Translations under genes and position numbers: made by a program
Notes under the pieces: generated by a model
What the model was told of the DNA's origin: nothing
Seen by the model: the letters and a program-made list of their open reading frames with translations, nothing else
Database searches by the model: none
Part shown: positions 22,886 through 32,197 of the stretch, piece after piece
Layout: each line of letters opens with the position of its first letter
Numbering within the stretch: position 1 is the stretch's first letter
Source of the DNA: JARRLC01 sp037387425
Lineage (GTDB): Bacteria; Pseudomonadota; Alphaproteobacteria; Rhizobiales; Rhodomicrobiaceae
Reading direction: 5' to 3'
Length of the DNA stretch: 64,000 nucleotides
NCBI GenBank assembly: GCA_037387425.1
Contig: JARRLC010000001.1
Coordinates: 1 to 64,000, forward strand

Positions 22886-25209
22886 TTCGCGAGATCAATA
22901 AAGTCGCCGTTATCGGCGCGGGCGTCATGGGGGCTGGCATCGCTGCCCAGATTGCCAATTCTGGTGTGCAGGTTGTCTTGCTCGATATCGTTCCCGAAGG
23001 TGCGGCTGACCGCAGCATCATCGCCAGGAAAGCGATTGAAAAGCTAATAAAAACAGACCCGGCTCCGTTGATGAGCAAGCGTAACGCCAAGCTTATCACG
23101 CCCGGCAATATAGAAGACGATTTGGGGCTTCTCGCCGATTGCGATTGGATTATTGAGGCGGTGATAGAACGCCTCGACATTAAGCAGACGCTTTATGCAA
23201 AACTCCAAGCCGTTCGCAAAGCCGGTTCGATAGTGTCATCGAACACCTCGACAATTCCGCTCGCCAAGCTGGTGGAAGGGCAACCAGAACAGTTTGCGCA
23301 AGACTTTCTGATCACCCACTTTTTCAACCCGCCGCGTTATATGCGTCTTATGGAAGTTGTCGCTAGCCCTCAGACAAGCGCTGAAACCGTTACGGCTATC
23401 GAGCAGTTTTCAGATGTCAGGCTCGGCAAAAGCGTGGTGCGCTGCAACGATCGGCCTGGCTTCATCGGTAACCGGCTTGGCGTTTACTGGCTTCAGGTCG
23501 CGGTGGTAAAGGCGATAGAACACGGCATCACCATCGAAGAGGCCGACGCGATTATTTCCAAGCCTCTAGGCATCCCCAAAACCGGCGTTTTCGGCTTGCT
23601 GGATCTGGTCGGGCTTGATCTGATGCCGCATATTAATGCGAGCATGGCGGCTAATCTGCCTCCGGATGATCCATTCCTCGCTGTCAACAAGCCGCTCCCC
23701 CTCGTGGATAAGATGATCGCCGAAGGCTACACCGGCCGCAAAGGTAAAGGCGGCTTCTACCGGCTGAACCGCACAGGTGGGGCTAAGGTCAAGGAAGGGA
23801 TCGACCTGGCAACCGGCGAATATCGCAAAAGCCAAAAGCCGGATGTTTCCGCCCTCGCTGCTGCCCGAAAAGACCTCACGAAACTCTTCACCGTTGATGC
23901 GCGGCTAGGCCGTTACGCCCTGGACGTGATGGGAGCGACCCTCAGCTATGCAGCCAGGCTCGTTGGCGACGCGGCGGACAGCGCCGACAAAATCGATGAA
24001 GCGATGCGGCTCGGCTATAACTGGAAATACGGCCCCTTCGAACTCATCGACAAACTTGGCGCCGATTGGGTAATCGCGGCTTTCCAACAAGCAGGACTTC
24101 CCGTCGCGCCAATTCTGGAACAAGCACGTAAGCGTTCGTTTTATCGCGTCGAAAACGGCGAGCGCCATGTTCTCGGGCTTGATGGCAATTACACAGATGT
24201 GGTGCGCCCTGAAGGCGTGGTCATGCTCGCGGACGTTAAGCTCAGATCCGCGCCTATCATTAAGAACGGTTCCGCAGCTTTGTGGGATGTCGGCGACGGC
24301 GTTGCCTGCTTTGAATTCACCAGCAAGATGAACTCTATCGACAATGGCACGTTTGAGCTTCTCGGCAAATCTCTTGCCATTGTCGCCAAGCAGTTCAAGG
24401 CGTTGGTTCTTTATAATGAGGCCTCGCATTTTTCCGCTGGGGCCAATCTCGGCATGGCCAGCTTCGCGATGAACATTGCCGCCTGGCCACTCATCGAGGA
24501 ACTGGTCGAAGGCGGGCAAAAAATGATGAAAGCCATGCGGGATGCGCCGTTCCCGGTTGTTGGCGCGCCCTCGGGCATGGCGCTTGGCGGAGGCTGCGAA
24601 TTCCTCCTGCATTGCGACGCCGTCCAAGCCCATGCGGAAACCTATATGGGGCTCGTTGAGGTTGGCGTCGGCCTCATTCCCGGATGGGGCGGCTGTAAAG
24701 AGATGCTCGCCCGCTGGTCCGAACCTGGAAAGTTGCCGAATGGTCCTATGCCTGCGGTCGGCAAAGCGTTCGAACTCATCTCAACGGCCACCGTTTCAAA
24801 ATCGGCGAACGAGGCAAAAGACTACGGCTATATGCGCCAAAACGACGGCATAACGATGAACCGCTACCGGCTTCTCGCTGACGCCAAGAAAAAGGCGCTG
24901 AGCCTTGTGGAAGGCTACCAACCGCGGACCACGCCCACCTATAGGTTGCCCGGTCCGACAGGCAAGACAGCCATGATGATGGCCGTTGACGGCTTTCATA
25001 AGCTTGGAAAAGCCACCGATTACGATCTTGTGGTTGCTAACGCGCTGGCTAACGTGCTGTCCGGCGGAGATACCGACTTCATCGAAGAAATGTCCGAGGA
25101 CGATGTCTTGGCGCTAGAGCGCAAGAACTTCTACAAGCTCGTGCGCGAAAAGGGCACAGCCGCCCGCATCGCCCACATGCTGGAAACTGGAAAACCCCTC
25201 AGGAACTGA
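22882..25209 (+). CDS. 3-hydroxyacyl-CoA dehydrogenase / enoyl-CoA hydratase fusion (FadN type)
   Basis: 775 residues. The N-terminal NAD-binding dehydrogenase begins with KVAVIGAGVMGAGIAAQIA and continues through THFFNPPRYMRLMEVV. The C-terminal part (about 490-700) is a crotonase domain with ALGGGCEFLLHCD and GLVEVGVGLIPGWGG carrying the catalytic Glu. This order is the reverse of E. coli FadB and matches FadN of Bacillus and many alphaproteobacteria. It catalyses hydration and oxidation steps of beta-oxidation. I chose the ATG at 22882 since it starts right at the dinucleotide fold and overlaps the fadA stop. Confidence 0.94.
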   Translation: MIREINKVAVIGAGVMGAGIAAQIANSGVQVVLLDIVPEGAADRSIIARKAIEKLIKTDPAPLMSKRNAKLITPGNIEDDLGLLADCDWIIEAVIERLDIKQTLYAKLQAVRKAGSIVSSNTSTIPLAKLVEGQPEQFAQDFLITHFFNPPRYMRLMEVVASPQTSAETVTAIEQFSDVRLGKSVVRCNDRPGFIGNRLGVYWLQVAVVKAIEHGITIEEADAIISKPLGIPKTGVFGLLDLVGLDLMPHINASMAANLPPDDPFLAVNKPLPLVDKMIAEGYTGRKGKGGFYRLNRTGGAKVKEGIDLATGEYRKSQKPDVSALAAARKDLTKLFTVDARLGRYALDVMGATLSYAARLVGDAADSADKIDEAMRLGYNWKYGPFELIDKLGADWVIAAFQQAGLPVAPILEQARKRSFYRVENGERHVLGLDGNYTDVVRPEGVVMLADVKLRSAPIIKNGSAALWDVGDGVACFEFTSKMNSIDNGTFELLGKSLAIVAKQFKALVLYNEASHFSAGANLGMASFAMNIAAWPLIEELVEGGQKMMKAMRDAPFPVVGAPSGMALGGGCEFLLHCDAVQAHAETYMGLVEVGVGLIPGWGGCKEMLARWSEPGKLPNGPMPAVGKAFELISTATVSKSANEAKDYGYMRQNDGITMNRYRLLADAKKKALSLVEGYQPRTTPTYRLPGPTGKTAMMMAVDGFHKLGKATDYDLVVANALANVLSGGDTDFIEEMSEDDVLALERKNFYKLVREKGTAARIAHMLETGKPLRN

Positions 25210-25227
25210 CAGTGAGGAACTGATCTT

Positions 25228-27021
25228 ATGCCGACCTATCAAGCACCCCTGCGTGACATGCGCTTTGTGCTCTACGAACTCTTCGAAGGCGAAAAACTGT
25301 CCGAGCTGCCGGGGTATGAAGATTTTACCGCTGATCTTATCGACCCGGTTCTCGAAGAGGCCGCCAAGATTTGCCAGGATGTTCTTCAGCCGATTAATCG
25401 ATCTGGCGATGAAGAAGGCTGCCATTTCGAAGACGGCGTTGTGCGCACCCCTAAGGGCTACAAAGAAGCTTACAACACTTTCCGCGATGGCCAATGGCCG
25501 TCCATTAGCGCCGATCCGGCCCATGGCGGCCAAGGCATGCCAAAGTGCATCGGTACCCTCTTTGAGGAAATGATATGCTCGTCGAACCTGTCGTTTGGCT
25601 TTTATCCGGGGTTGACACAAGGCGCTTATGAAGCCCTGCACAGCTACGCCTCTGATGAGTTGAAAGCCACCTATCTGCCGAAAATGGCTGAAGGCGTTTG
25701 GTCCGGCACCATGTGTCTGACCGAAGATCACTGCGGCACCGACTTAGGATTACTGCGCACCAAGGCGACGCCTCAAGAAGATGGCACGTACAAAATTTCA
25801 GGCTCCAAAATATTCATCTCGTCCGGCGAGCATGATCTGACAGAGAATATCATTCACCTGGTTCTCGCTCGTCTGCCGGACGCCCCCCAAGGAATTAAGG
25901 GGATCAGCCTGTTTCTGGTGCCCAAATTCCTGCCCAATGCCGATGGAAGCGTAGGCGCGCGAAATGGCGTCGTTTGCGGCTCCATCGAGCACAAAATGGG
26001 TATCAAGGCGTCTCCCACATGTGTGCTGAATTTCGATGACGCAACCGGCTGGCTCGTTGGCGAACCGAACAAAGGCATGCAAGCCATGTTCGCCATGATG
26101 AACGCCGCGCGCCTGGGCGTGGGAATTCAAGGGCTTGGCATCGCCGAGGCTTCTTATCAAGGAGCTGTGGCTTACGCTCGCGAGCGCTTGCAAGGCCGGG
26201 CGCTAACCGGGGCTAAACATCCGGACAAAAAGGCCGATCCCATCATCGTGCATCCGGATGTCCGCCGTATGCTTCTGACGCAACGGGCTTACACAGAAGG
26301 TTGCCGCGCATTAGGGATCTGGGCTGCCTATTCTCTGGATTTGCAAACGCATCATCCAGACCCGGAAGTACGCGCGGATGCTGAAGATTTCGTCGCCCTC
26401 ATCACGCCGATCGTCAAAGCTCTGCTTTCCGATGTCGGCTTTGATGTCGCGAATATCGGCGTTCAAGTCTTTGGTGGGCACGGTTACATCCGCGAGCACG
26501 GCATGGAGCAACTGGTGCGCGATGCCCGGATTACGCAACTCTATGAAGGCACGAACGGCATTCAAGCACTCGACCTTGTAGGCAGAAAAATGCCCAAGCA
26601 GGGCGGACGTCTGTTGCGGCAATTCTTCCACCCCGTCGCCAACTATATCGAAAAGCATCAGACGAACGAGGAGCTGGCTCCGTTTGTTCCACCGCTGGCA
26701 AAAGCTTTCGGGCGTTTGCAGCAGGCCACTGCACGCATCGCGCAAAAAGGGCTGGCGAATCCGGATGAAGCCGGGGCGGCGGCGACAGATTATCTGCGTA
26801 TGTTCGGTTTAACGGCCCTCGCCTATCTCTGGGTGCAGATGGCGGAAATCTCTCTCAAAAAACTGAAAGAAGACCCTGGTGGAGAGGAACAGTTTTACAA
26901 AGCAAAGATCGCCACGGCAAAGTTCTACTTTAGTAGGATCCTGCCGCAAGGCGGCGCATTATTTGCGCAGATCATGTCAGGGGCAGAAACCTTAATGAGC
27001 TTCGATGAGGAAGCTTTTTAA
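25228..27021 (+). CDS. Acyl-CoA dehydrogenase with C-terminal extension
   Basis: 597 residues, about 200 longer than classical acyl-CoA dehydrogenases; a C-terminal helical extension is typical for the subfamily in fad clusters. FAD-binding stretches include MCLTEDHCGTDLGLLRTKA, and the active-site region is ITQLYEGTNGIQALDLVGRKMP. It introduces the first double bond of beta-oxidation. The gene lies 18 bases after the FadN-type gene, in the same operon. Chain-length specificity is not readable from sequence. Confidence 0.94.
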   Translation: MPTYQAPLRDMRFVLYELFEGEKLSELPGYEDFTADLIDPVLEEAAKICQDVLQPINRSGDEEGCHFEDGVVRTPKGYKEAYNTFRDGQWPSISADPAHGGQGMPKCIGTLFEEMICSSNLSFGFYPGLTQGAYEALHSYASDELKATYLPKMAEGVWSGTMCLTEDHCGTDLGLLRTKATPQEDGTYKISGSKIFISSGEHDLTENIIHLVLARLPDAPQGIKGISLFLVPKFLPNADGSVGARNGVVCGSIEHKMGIKASPTCVLNFDDATGWLVGEPNKGMQAMFAMMNAARLGVGIQGLGIAEASYQGAVAYARERLQGRALTGAKHPDKKADPIIVHPDVRRMLLTQRAYTEGCRALGIWAAYSLDLQTHHPDPEVRADAEDFVALITPIVKALLSDVGFDVANIGVQVFGGHGYIREHGMEQLVRDARITQLYEGTNGIQALDLVGRKMPKQGGRLLRQFFHPVANYIEKHQTNEELAPFVPPLAKAFGRLQQATARIAQKGLANPDEAGAAATDYLRMFGLTALAYLWVQMAEISLKKLKEDPGGEEQFYKAKIATAKFYFSRILPQGGALFAQIMSGAETLMSFDEEAF

Positions 27022-27152
27022 TCACAGCAAGTTTTTATCCGCAGGAGATGCGAGAAGCAGTTCAGATTGCATCTCCTGCAAAAAAATGCTGGGCTAACAA
27101 TACGAAAACCGGGAACGCCCCGGAGCCAATGATAAGTGTTGGGAGTAACGTC

Positions 27153-28868
27153 ATGGCTGAAACTCAAGTTACCAGGCAGGCGTCAACGTTTCCCTGGTTG
27201 CAGCATTACCCGCCGTCAACCCCTCATAACGTGGACGACAAACTGGGTAAAACGCTGGTCGACCTGCTAGAGGAAAGCAAACAACAATATGCTTCCCGAC
27301 CTGCCGTCGAAAGCTTTGGCGTATCCTTGACCTATGCCCAAGTTGATGAAATCGCTAATAAAGTTGCAGGCTTCCTTCAAGCGAAAGGCTTGGTCAAGGG
27401 AGACCGCGTCGCGATTTTCATGCCCAACGTGGCGGCATACATCCCTATCCTTTTCGGAGTGCTGAAAGCGGGCGGCATTGTCGTCAACACCAATCCGCTT
27501 TATACGCCAAGAGAACTCACCCACCAGATGAAAGATTCTGGCGCTAAGTTCATCTTCTTTCTTTCTCTGTTTGAGAAAACCGTAGCGGCGGCAGACAAGG
27601 CTGTTTCCTTCGATACAATGGTTCGGGTTGAAGTTGGCGATCTTCTTGGTCTCAAAGGCCGCCTTATCAGCGTTGTGGCGCGTCGCAAGCAAGGCGTTAC
27701 GAAGAAAGACCGGCAGAGCCAGGCGATCAGCCTGCAAACAGCTCTTAAAGAAGGCGCAAAACATGGCTTCGTCCCTGTGCCGATAACGCCGGATGACCTC
27801 GCTTTCCTTCAATACACCGGCGGAACCACCGGCGTTTCGAAAGGCGCAATGCTCCAGCACTCCAACGTGCAGGCGAATACTGAGCAATGCGTTGCGTGGT
27901 TCGATCCAGTGCTTGACCGGGAGAACAAGCGCCACATCATGATTGGCGCGCTGCCCCTCTATCACATCTTTGCGCTTACGGGCTGCGCGTTCTTCACCCT
28001 GCGGATTGGCGGAACCGCTCTGCTAATTACCAATCCACGCGATTTGAAGACATTCACGACAACGCTCCGCAAAAGACCTTTCACGATTTTCGTTGGCATC
28101 AACACGCTTTTCAGCGCGTTGGCCGATCACCCAGATTTTCCGAACGCCGATTTTTCTCATCTGTCCGTCTGTATCGGTGGTGGCATGGCGACGAAATCCA
28201 TTGTTGCCGAGAAATGGAAGAAGATCACCGGCTTCCCCATCATCGAAGGGTACGGACTATCGGAAACTTCGCCGGGGGCGACGTTTAATTCGCCCCGTAT
28301 CGACTGTTTCACCGGTGCGATTGGTTTTCCCTGGCCATCAACCGAGGTGCGCATTCTGGATGCGGAAGGCCAGCCGGTTGCCGAAGGCGAAATCGGGGAA
28401 ATTGCAATCAAAGGGCCGCAAGTTATGCGCGGTTATTGGAACCGCCCGGAAGAAACCGCACGCGTATTTACAGAAGACGGCTTTTTCCGCTCCGGCGATA
28501 TGGGGCTGATGCTGCCTGACGGCCAGTTCAAACTGGTAGACCGGCTTAAAGAGATGATCAATGTTTCCGGCTTCAACGTTTATCCGAACGAAGTTGAAGA
28601 TGTCATCATTCAGATGCCGGAGGTAAAAGACGTCGCTGTGGTTGGGCTCCCCGATGATCATTCCGGCGAAGCGGTAACTGCCTTTGTTATCAAACGCGAT
28701 GAAAATCTGACCGAACAGCAAATCCGGGATTACTGCCGGGAAACGCTGACCGGATATAAAGTGCCCAAAAAGGTCGTGTTCAAAGAAGAACTGCCAAAAT
28801 CAAATGTCGGCAAGGTTTTGCGCCGAGTTCTCTATGAAGAGGCGGTTGGAGGGAAGAACTTGGCTTAA
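27153..28868 (+). CDS. fadD: Long-chain fatty acid--CoA ligase
   Basis: 571 residues. An AMP-forming acyl-CoA synthetase that activates fatty acids, with ATP motif LQYTGGTTGVSKGAM and GYGLSETSPGATFNSP, and hinge DRLKEMINVSGFNVYPNEVE. A conserved C-terminal lysine lies in LPKSNVGKVLRR. The ATG at 27153 (MAETQVTRQ) has GGGAGTAACGTC before it and gives the usual length; upstream in-frame starts from 27048 lack support. It is the last gene of the fad cluster, separated from fadE by 131 bases, so it may have its own promoter too. Confidence 0.95.
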   Translation: MAETQVTRQASTFPWLQHYPPSTPHNVDDKLGKTLVDLLEESKQQYASRPAVESFGVSLTYAQVDEIANKVAGFLQAKGLVKGDRVAIFMPNVAAYIPILFGVLKAGGIVVNTNPLYTPRELTHQMKDSGAKFIFFLSLFEKTVAAADKAVSFDTMVRVEVGDLLGLKGRLISVVARRKQGVTKKDRQSQAISLQTALKEGAKHGFVPVPITPDDLAFLQYTGGTTGVSKGAMLQHSNVQANTEQCVAWFDPVLDRENKRHIMIGALPLYHIFALTGCAFFTLRIGGTALLITNPRDLKTFTTTLRKRPFTIFVGINTLFSALADHPDFPNADFSHLSVCIGGGMATKSIVAEKWKKITGFPIIEGYGLSETSPGATFNSPRIDCFTGAIGFPWPSTEVRILDAEGQPVAEGEIGEIAIKGPQVMRGYWNRPEETARVFTEDGFFRSGDMGLMLPDGQFKLVDRLKEMINVSGFNVYPNEVEDVIIQMPEVKDVAVVGLPDDHSGEAVTAFVIKRDENLTEQQIRDYCRETLTGYKVPKKVVFKEELPKSNVGKVLRRVLYEEAVGGKNLA

Positions 28869-29046
28869 GAGCCAATCGCTATCGATAGCACTCTTTTGAA
28901 GAACAATAACGTGATTATAAGCGCGCCCCCAATAGATGGACAGCTTTGTTGGGGGGGATTATAATACGCCTGCAGTGGGAATAACCCATCGACTGTCCCG
29001 ATAAGCCGAAATTCAAGGCGAGGACACATATCTCTGGGAGGAGAGT

Positions 29047-30024
29047 ATGGGTGGCCTCAAGCAGACAGTAGTGCATGCCGAAAAAATTAACCACGCTATT
29101 CAGTCCAATGAAATGGCGATGTCTGCGCTTGTCGCGTCTTGGCAGCGATCCTTATCGTTGCACCATCTCGATCCGACCAACAGGCGTCCGCCACAGCGCT
29201 TGACTGAATTAGAGTTGCGCATTGCCCGGCAACGTATAGAGCCGCTGATCGAAATCGCTAAGAGCAGTCTTGACCGGTTATATCTTGCGGTGGGCGCGGT
29301 CGGTTGCTGCGTTTTGTTAGCGGATAAAGACGGCGTTCCGGTTGAACGGCGCGGCGCAACCGGCGACGACAAGACCTTCCACGACTGGGGGCTTTGGCCC
29401 GGTTCGATCTGGAGCGAGGAAAGCGAAGGCACCAACGCCATTGGGACATGCCTCGTAGAACACAAGCTTATAACGATCCACCGGGACCAGCACTTTTTTT
29501 CTCGAAATACGCTTCTTTCCTGCGTTACGGCTCCCATCCACGATCATGAGGGAAAACTTCTGGCGGCGCTTGATGTGTCTTCCTGCCGCGCCGATCTGAC
29601 GGAGGGTTATCTCAAGCTCATTGCTACAACCGTTAGCGATGCGGCTCGCTGTATTGAGACGGAATACTTTCGGAAGGCATTCCCCAAGGCACGCATCCTT
29701 TTCGCCCCAACGACACAGAACGCTGCTTCTGCGCTCCTCGCTGTCGATCAAGACGATCTCGTAATTGGCGCTTCTCGCAGCGCACGCATTGCGCTTGGGC
29801 TGACACAAACGAGCTTCAAAACGCCGCTTCCGGCTGCGGATATTCTCGGGGGCGAAAAAACGGGGCGAGACAATTTTTCCGACGCTGAGCGCAGTGTGGT
29901 TCAGCGCGCGATGATCCGGGCCAACGGCAAGGTTGCCGTTGCCGCCCGCGAACTTGGCATTTCGCGGGCAACGCTGCACAGAAAGCTGGCTCGGCTGGGC
30001 CTTAGGAGCGCCGATTCCAATTAG
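29047..30024 (+). CDS. GAF-Fis transcriptional regulator (AcoR-like, without AAA+ domain)
   Basis: 325 residues. The central GAF-type sensor domain includes GTNAIGTCLVEHKLITIHRDQHFF, the conserved core of AcoR-type activators. The C-terminus is a Fis-type helix-turn-helix (VAVAARELGISRATLHRKLARLGL, about 294-318). The sigma-54-contacting AAA+ domain normally between them is absent, so it cannot act as a classical sigma-54 activator and probably works with the main sigma factor. GGAGGAGAGT precedes the ATG. It is followed by an aldehyde dehydrogenase gene, its likely target. Confidence 0.9.
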   Translation: MGGLKQTVVHAEKINHAIQSNEMAMSALVASWQRSLSLHHLDPTNRRPPQRLTELELRIARQRIEPLIEIAKSSLDRLYLAVGAVGCCVLLADKDGVPVERRGATGDDKTFHDWGLWPGSIWSEESEGTNAIGTCLVEHKLITIHRDQHFFSRNTLLSCVTAPIHDHEGKLLAALDVSSCRADLTEGYLKLIATTVSDAARCIETEYFRKAFPKARILFAPTTQNAASALLAVDQDDLVIGASRSARIALGLTQTSFKTPLPAADILGGEKTGRDNFSDAERSVVQRAMIRANGKVAVAARELGISRATLHRKLARLGLRSADSN

Positions 30025-30034
30025 CCGGACCGAT

Positions 30035-30054
30035 CTGTCGCAATTTTGAGACAG
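30035..30054. promoter_or_regulatory. Candidate operator between the GAF-Fis regulator and aldehyde dehydrogenase
   Basis: An inverted repeat CTGTC-N10-GACAG lies 114 bases before the dehydrogenase start. TGTC-N-GACA dyads are typical targets of AcoR-like Fis-type regulators. Only one copy is clear; assignment is inference. Confidence 0.4.
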
Positions 30055-30167
30055 TTTCGCATGTGCACCAACTGCTGCTGTACTGACACAACCTTTAAGC
30101 GATGCGAGTCTTTCAGACCACGCTGCGAACAGCGGCATGATCAAGGGTAACTTGAAAGGAGTATCCT

Positions 30168-31679
30168 ATGTTTGACCAGACGAAAATCGATAAAAGCCGT
30201 CTGCGTGCGCGCTATGACAACTTTATCAATGGCGCTTGGGCAGCTCCACTAAAGGGACGTTATTTCACGGACCACAGTCCCATCGATGCATCTACTCTGT
30301 GCGAGATAGCGCGCTCCGATGGCGACGATGTCGAGAAGGCGCTTGATGCCGCCCATGCCGCGCGGGAAAAATGGGCGCAAACCTCACTCACCGAACGCTC
30401 GCGCATCGTAAACGCGATCGCCGATCGCATCGAAGCGAATTTAGAACTTCTTGCCTACGTAGAAACACGCGACAACGGCAAGCCGATCCGTGAAACGCTG
30501 AATGCGGATGTTCCGCTGGCCGCCGACCATTTCCGGTATTTCGCAAGCTGCATTCGCGCCGAAGAAGGCACAATTGCCGAGATCGACCACGACACCATCG
30601 CCTATCATTTCCACGAGCCGCTCGGGGTAGTCGGCCAGATCATTCCCTGGAACTTCCCGCTTCTTATGGCCGCCTGGAAAATGGCGCCAGCCCTCGTCGC
30701 TGGCAATTGTGTGGTCATCAAGCCAGCCTCCGACACGCCGATGAGCCTTGCAGTGTTGATGGACCTGATCGGCGACCTGCTGCCTCCAGGCGTCTTGAAC
30801 GTTGTGTTCGGGCATGGATCGGAAGTTGGCACACCGCTAGCGCGCAGCCCGCGTATCGCAAAAATCGCCTTCACCGGCGAAACGACTACTGGCCGCCAGA
30901 TCATGCAATATGCGGCAGAAACCATCATCCCGCAGACCATGGAACTGGGGGGTAAATCGCCGAATATCTTCTTCGCTGATGTCATGGATCAAGACGACGC
31001 CTTCTTCGACAAGGCGCTTGAAGGTTTTGCCCTTTTCGCCTTCAACCAGGGCGAAGTTTGCACCTGCCCATCGCGCGCGCTCATCCAGGAAAGCATCTTC
31101 GACAAATTCATGGAGAGGGCCGTCGCGCGCGTTGCCAGCATTAAAGTTGGCGATCCGCTTGATATTACGACACAAATGGGCGCGCAGTGTTCAAAAGGCC
31201 AGATTGAAAAGATCCTGAACTACATTCAAGTCGGCAAAGACGAAGGCGCCGAGCTTATGACGGGCGGCGATCGCGCACATCTGGAAGGCGAGTTGGGAAA
31301 CGGCTTCTTCTTGCAGCCAACCGTTTTCACCGGTCACAACAAGATGCGCATTTTCCAGGAAGAAATCTTCGGCCCCGTGCTCTCAGTGACGACCTTCAAG
31401 ACCATCGACGATGCAATCGAGATCGGCAATGACACGGTTTACGGTCTTGGTGCGGGCGTGTGGTCGCGTAACGTCAACAACACTTATCGTGTTGGACGGG
31501 CGATCCAGGCGGGCCGCGTTTGGACGAACTGCTATCATGCCTATCCGGCGCACGCTGCTTTCGGCGGATACAAGGAATCGGGCTTCGGCCGCGAGACGCA
31601 CAAGATGATGCTCAATCACTATCAGCAGACCAAGAATTTGCTGGTGAGTTACAGCCCGAATGCGCTGGGCTTCTTCTAA
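30168..31679 (+). CDS. NAD-dependent aldehyde dehydrogenase (AldB/ExaC type)
   Basis: 503 residues. It oxidises an aldehyde, probably acetaldehyde or a short-chain aldehyde, to the acid. Catalytic Glu lies in MELGGKSPNIFF and the nucleophilic Cys in FNQGEVCTCPSRALIQ. The C-terminal GGYKESGFGRETHKMML and YSPNALGFF are typical of the AldB/ExaC/AcoD group, which acts in ethanol and acetoin catabolism. AAAGGAGTATCCT gives a strong ribosome site. It lies between the GAF-Fis regulator and a DUF779 gene, a common association. Confidence 0.94.
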   Translation: MFDQTKIDKSRLRARYDNFINGAWAAPLKGRYFTDHSPIDASTLCEIARSDGDDVEKALDAAHAAREKWAQTSLTERSRIVNAIADRIEANLELLAYVETRDNGKPIRETLNADVPLAADHFRYFASCIRAEEGTIAEIDHDTIAYHFHEPLGVVGQIIPWNFPLLMAAWKMAPALVAGNCVVIKPASDTPMSLAVLMDLIGDLLPPGVLNVVFGHGSEVGTPLARSPRIAKIAFTGETTTGRQIMQYAAETIIPQTMELGGKSPNIFFADVMDQDDAFFDKALEGFALFAFNQGEVCTCPSRALIQESIFDKFMERAVARVASIKVGDPLDITTQMGAQCSKGQIEKILNYIQVGKDEGAELMTGGDRAHLEGELGNGFFLQPTVFTGHNKMRIFQEEIFGPVLSVTTFKTIDDAIEIGNDTVYGLGAGVWSRNVNNTYRVGRAIQAGRVWTNCYHAYPAHAAFGGYKESGFGRETHKMMLNHYQQTKNLLVSYSPNALGFF

Positions 31680-31700
31680 ACAAATCTTGCAAGCAAACGG

Positions 31701-31720
31701 AGCGGGCCTTTTGGCCCGCT
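31701..31720 (+). terminator. Hairpin between aldehyde dehydrogenase and DUF779 genes
   Basis: AGCGGGCC (31701-31708), loop TTTT, then GGCCCGCT (31713-31720) and TTTG. The 8-base GC-rich stem is strong but the T-tract is short. It may attenuate rather than end transcription, lowering DUF779 expression relative to the dehydrogenase. Confidence 0.55.
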
Positions 31721-31756
31721 TTGATGCACCGCTGGAGAATCGCTGGAGAAATGATC

Positions 31757-32173
31757 ATGCCGGATCGCGTTATCTTTACTTCCGAAGCCAGGGACTTGGT
31801 TCAGCGCTTGAAAGCGGAGCATGGCCCGTTGATTTTCCATCTCTCCGGCGGATGCTGCGAGGGCAGCGCGCCAATGTGTTTCCGCCAAAGCGATTTCCGC
31901 CCTGGAGCGCGAGACGTTCTGCTTGGCGCAATCGAAGGCTGCCCGTTTTTCGTCGGCGCGACCCAATACGACTATTGGGCGGCTTTCGAATTGACGGTGG
32001 ATGTCACTACTGGCGGCGGCGACAGCTTCTCCATTGAGGCGGCGGACGGCGTTCGTTTTATCGTTAGCTCACGGATGTTCACCGACGCGGAGTGGGAGGA
32101 AGTTCACGCCGCAGGGCCGCCGCTCACTGGGCCCAACGCCATGAAATCCGTGACAGATTCGGCTGTTGGATAG
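31757..32173 (+). CDS. DUF779 protein associated with aldehyde dehydrogenase
   Basis: 138 residues from the ATG at 31757; an ATG two codons earlier (31751) is also possible. The conserved signature HLSGGCCEGSAPMCF, with paired cysteines, and YDYWAAFELTVDV are typical of DUF779. Family members are regularly encoded next to AldB-type aldehyde dehydrogenases, but their biochemical role is not known to me; the Cys cluster could bind metal or protect the dehydrogenase thiol (inference). It lies 77 bases downstream across a hairpin. Confidence 0.88.
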   Translation: MPDRVIFTSEARDLVQRLKAEHGPLIFHLSGGCCEGSAPMCFRQSDFRPGARDVLLGAIEGCPFFVGATQYDYWAAFELTVDVTTGGGDSFSIEAADGVRFIVSSRMFTDAEWEEVHAAGPPLTGPNAMKSVTDSAVG

Positions 32174-32197
32174 AGCGGCACTATAGTCTGTTGTACA

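Noticed and set aside
28878..28889. Perfect 12-base palindrome GCTATCGATAGC after fadD as a terminator
   Set aside because: It has no loop and no proper T-tract, so it cannot form a normal intrinsic terminator.
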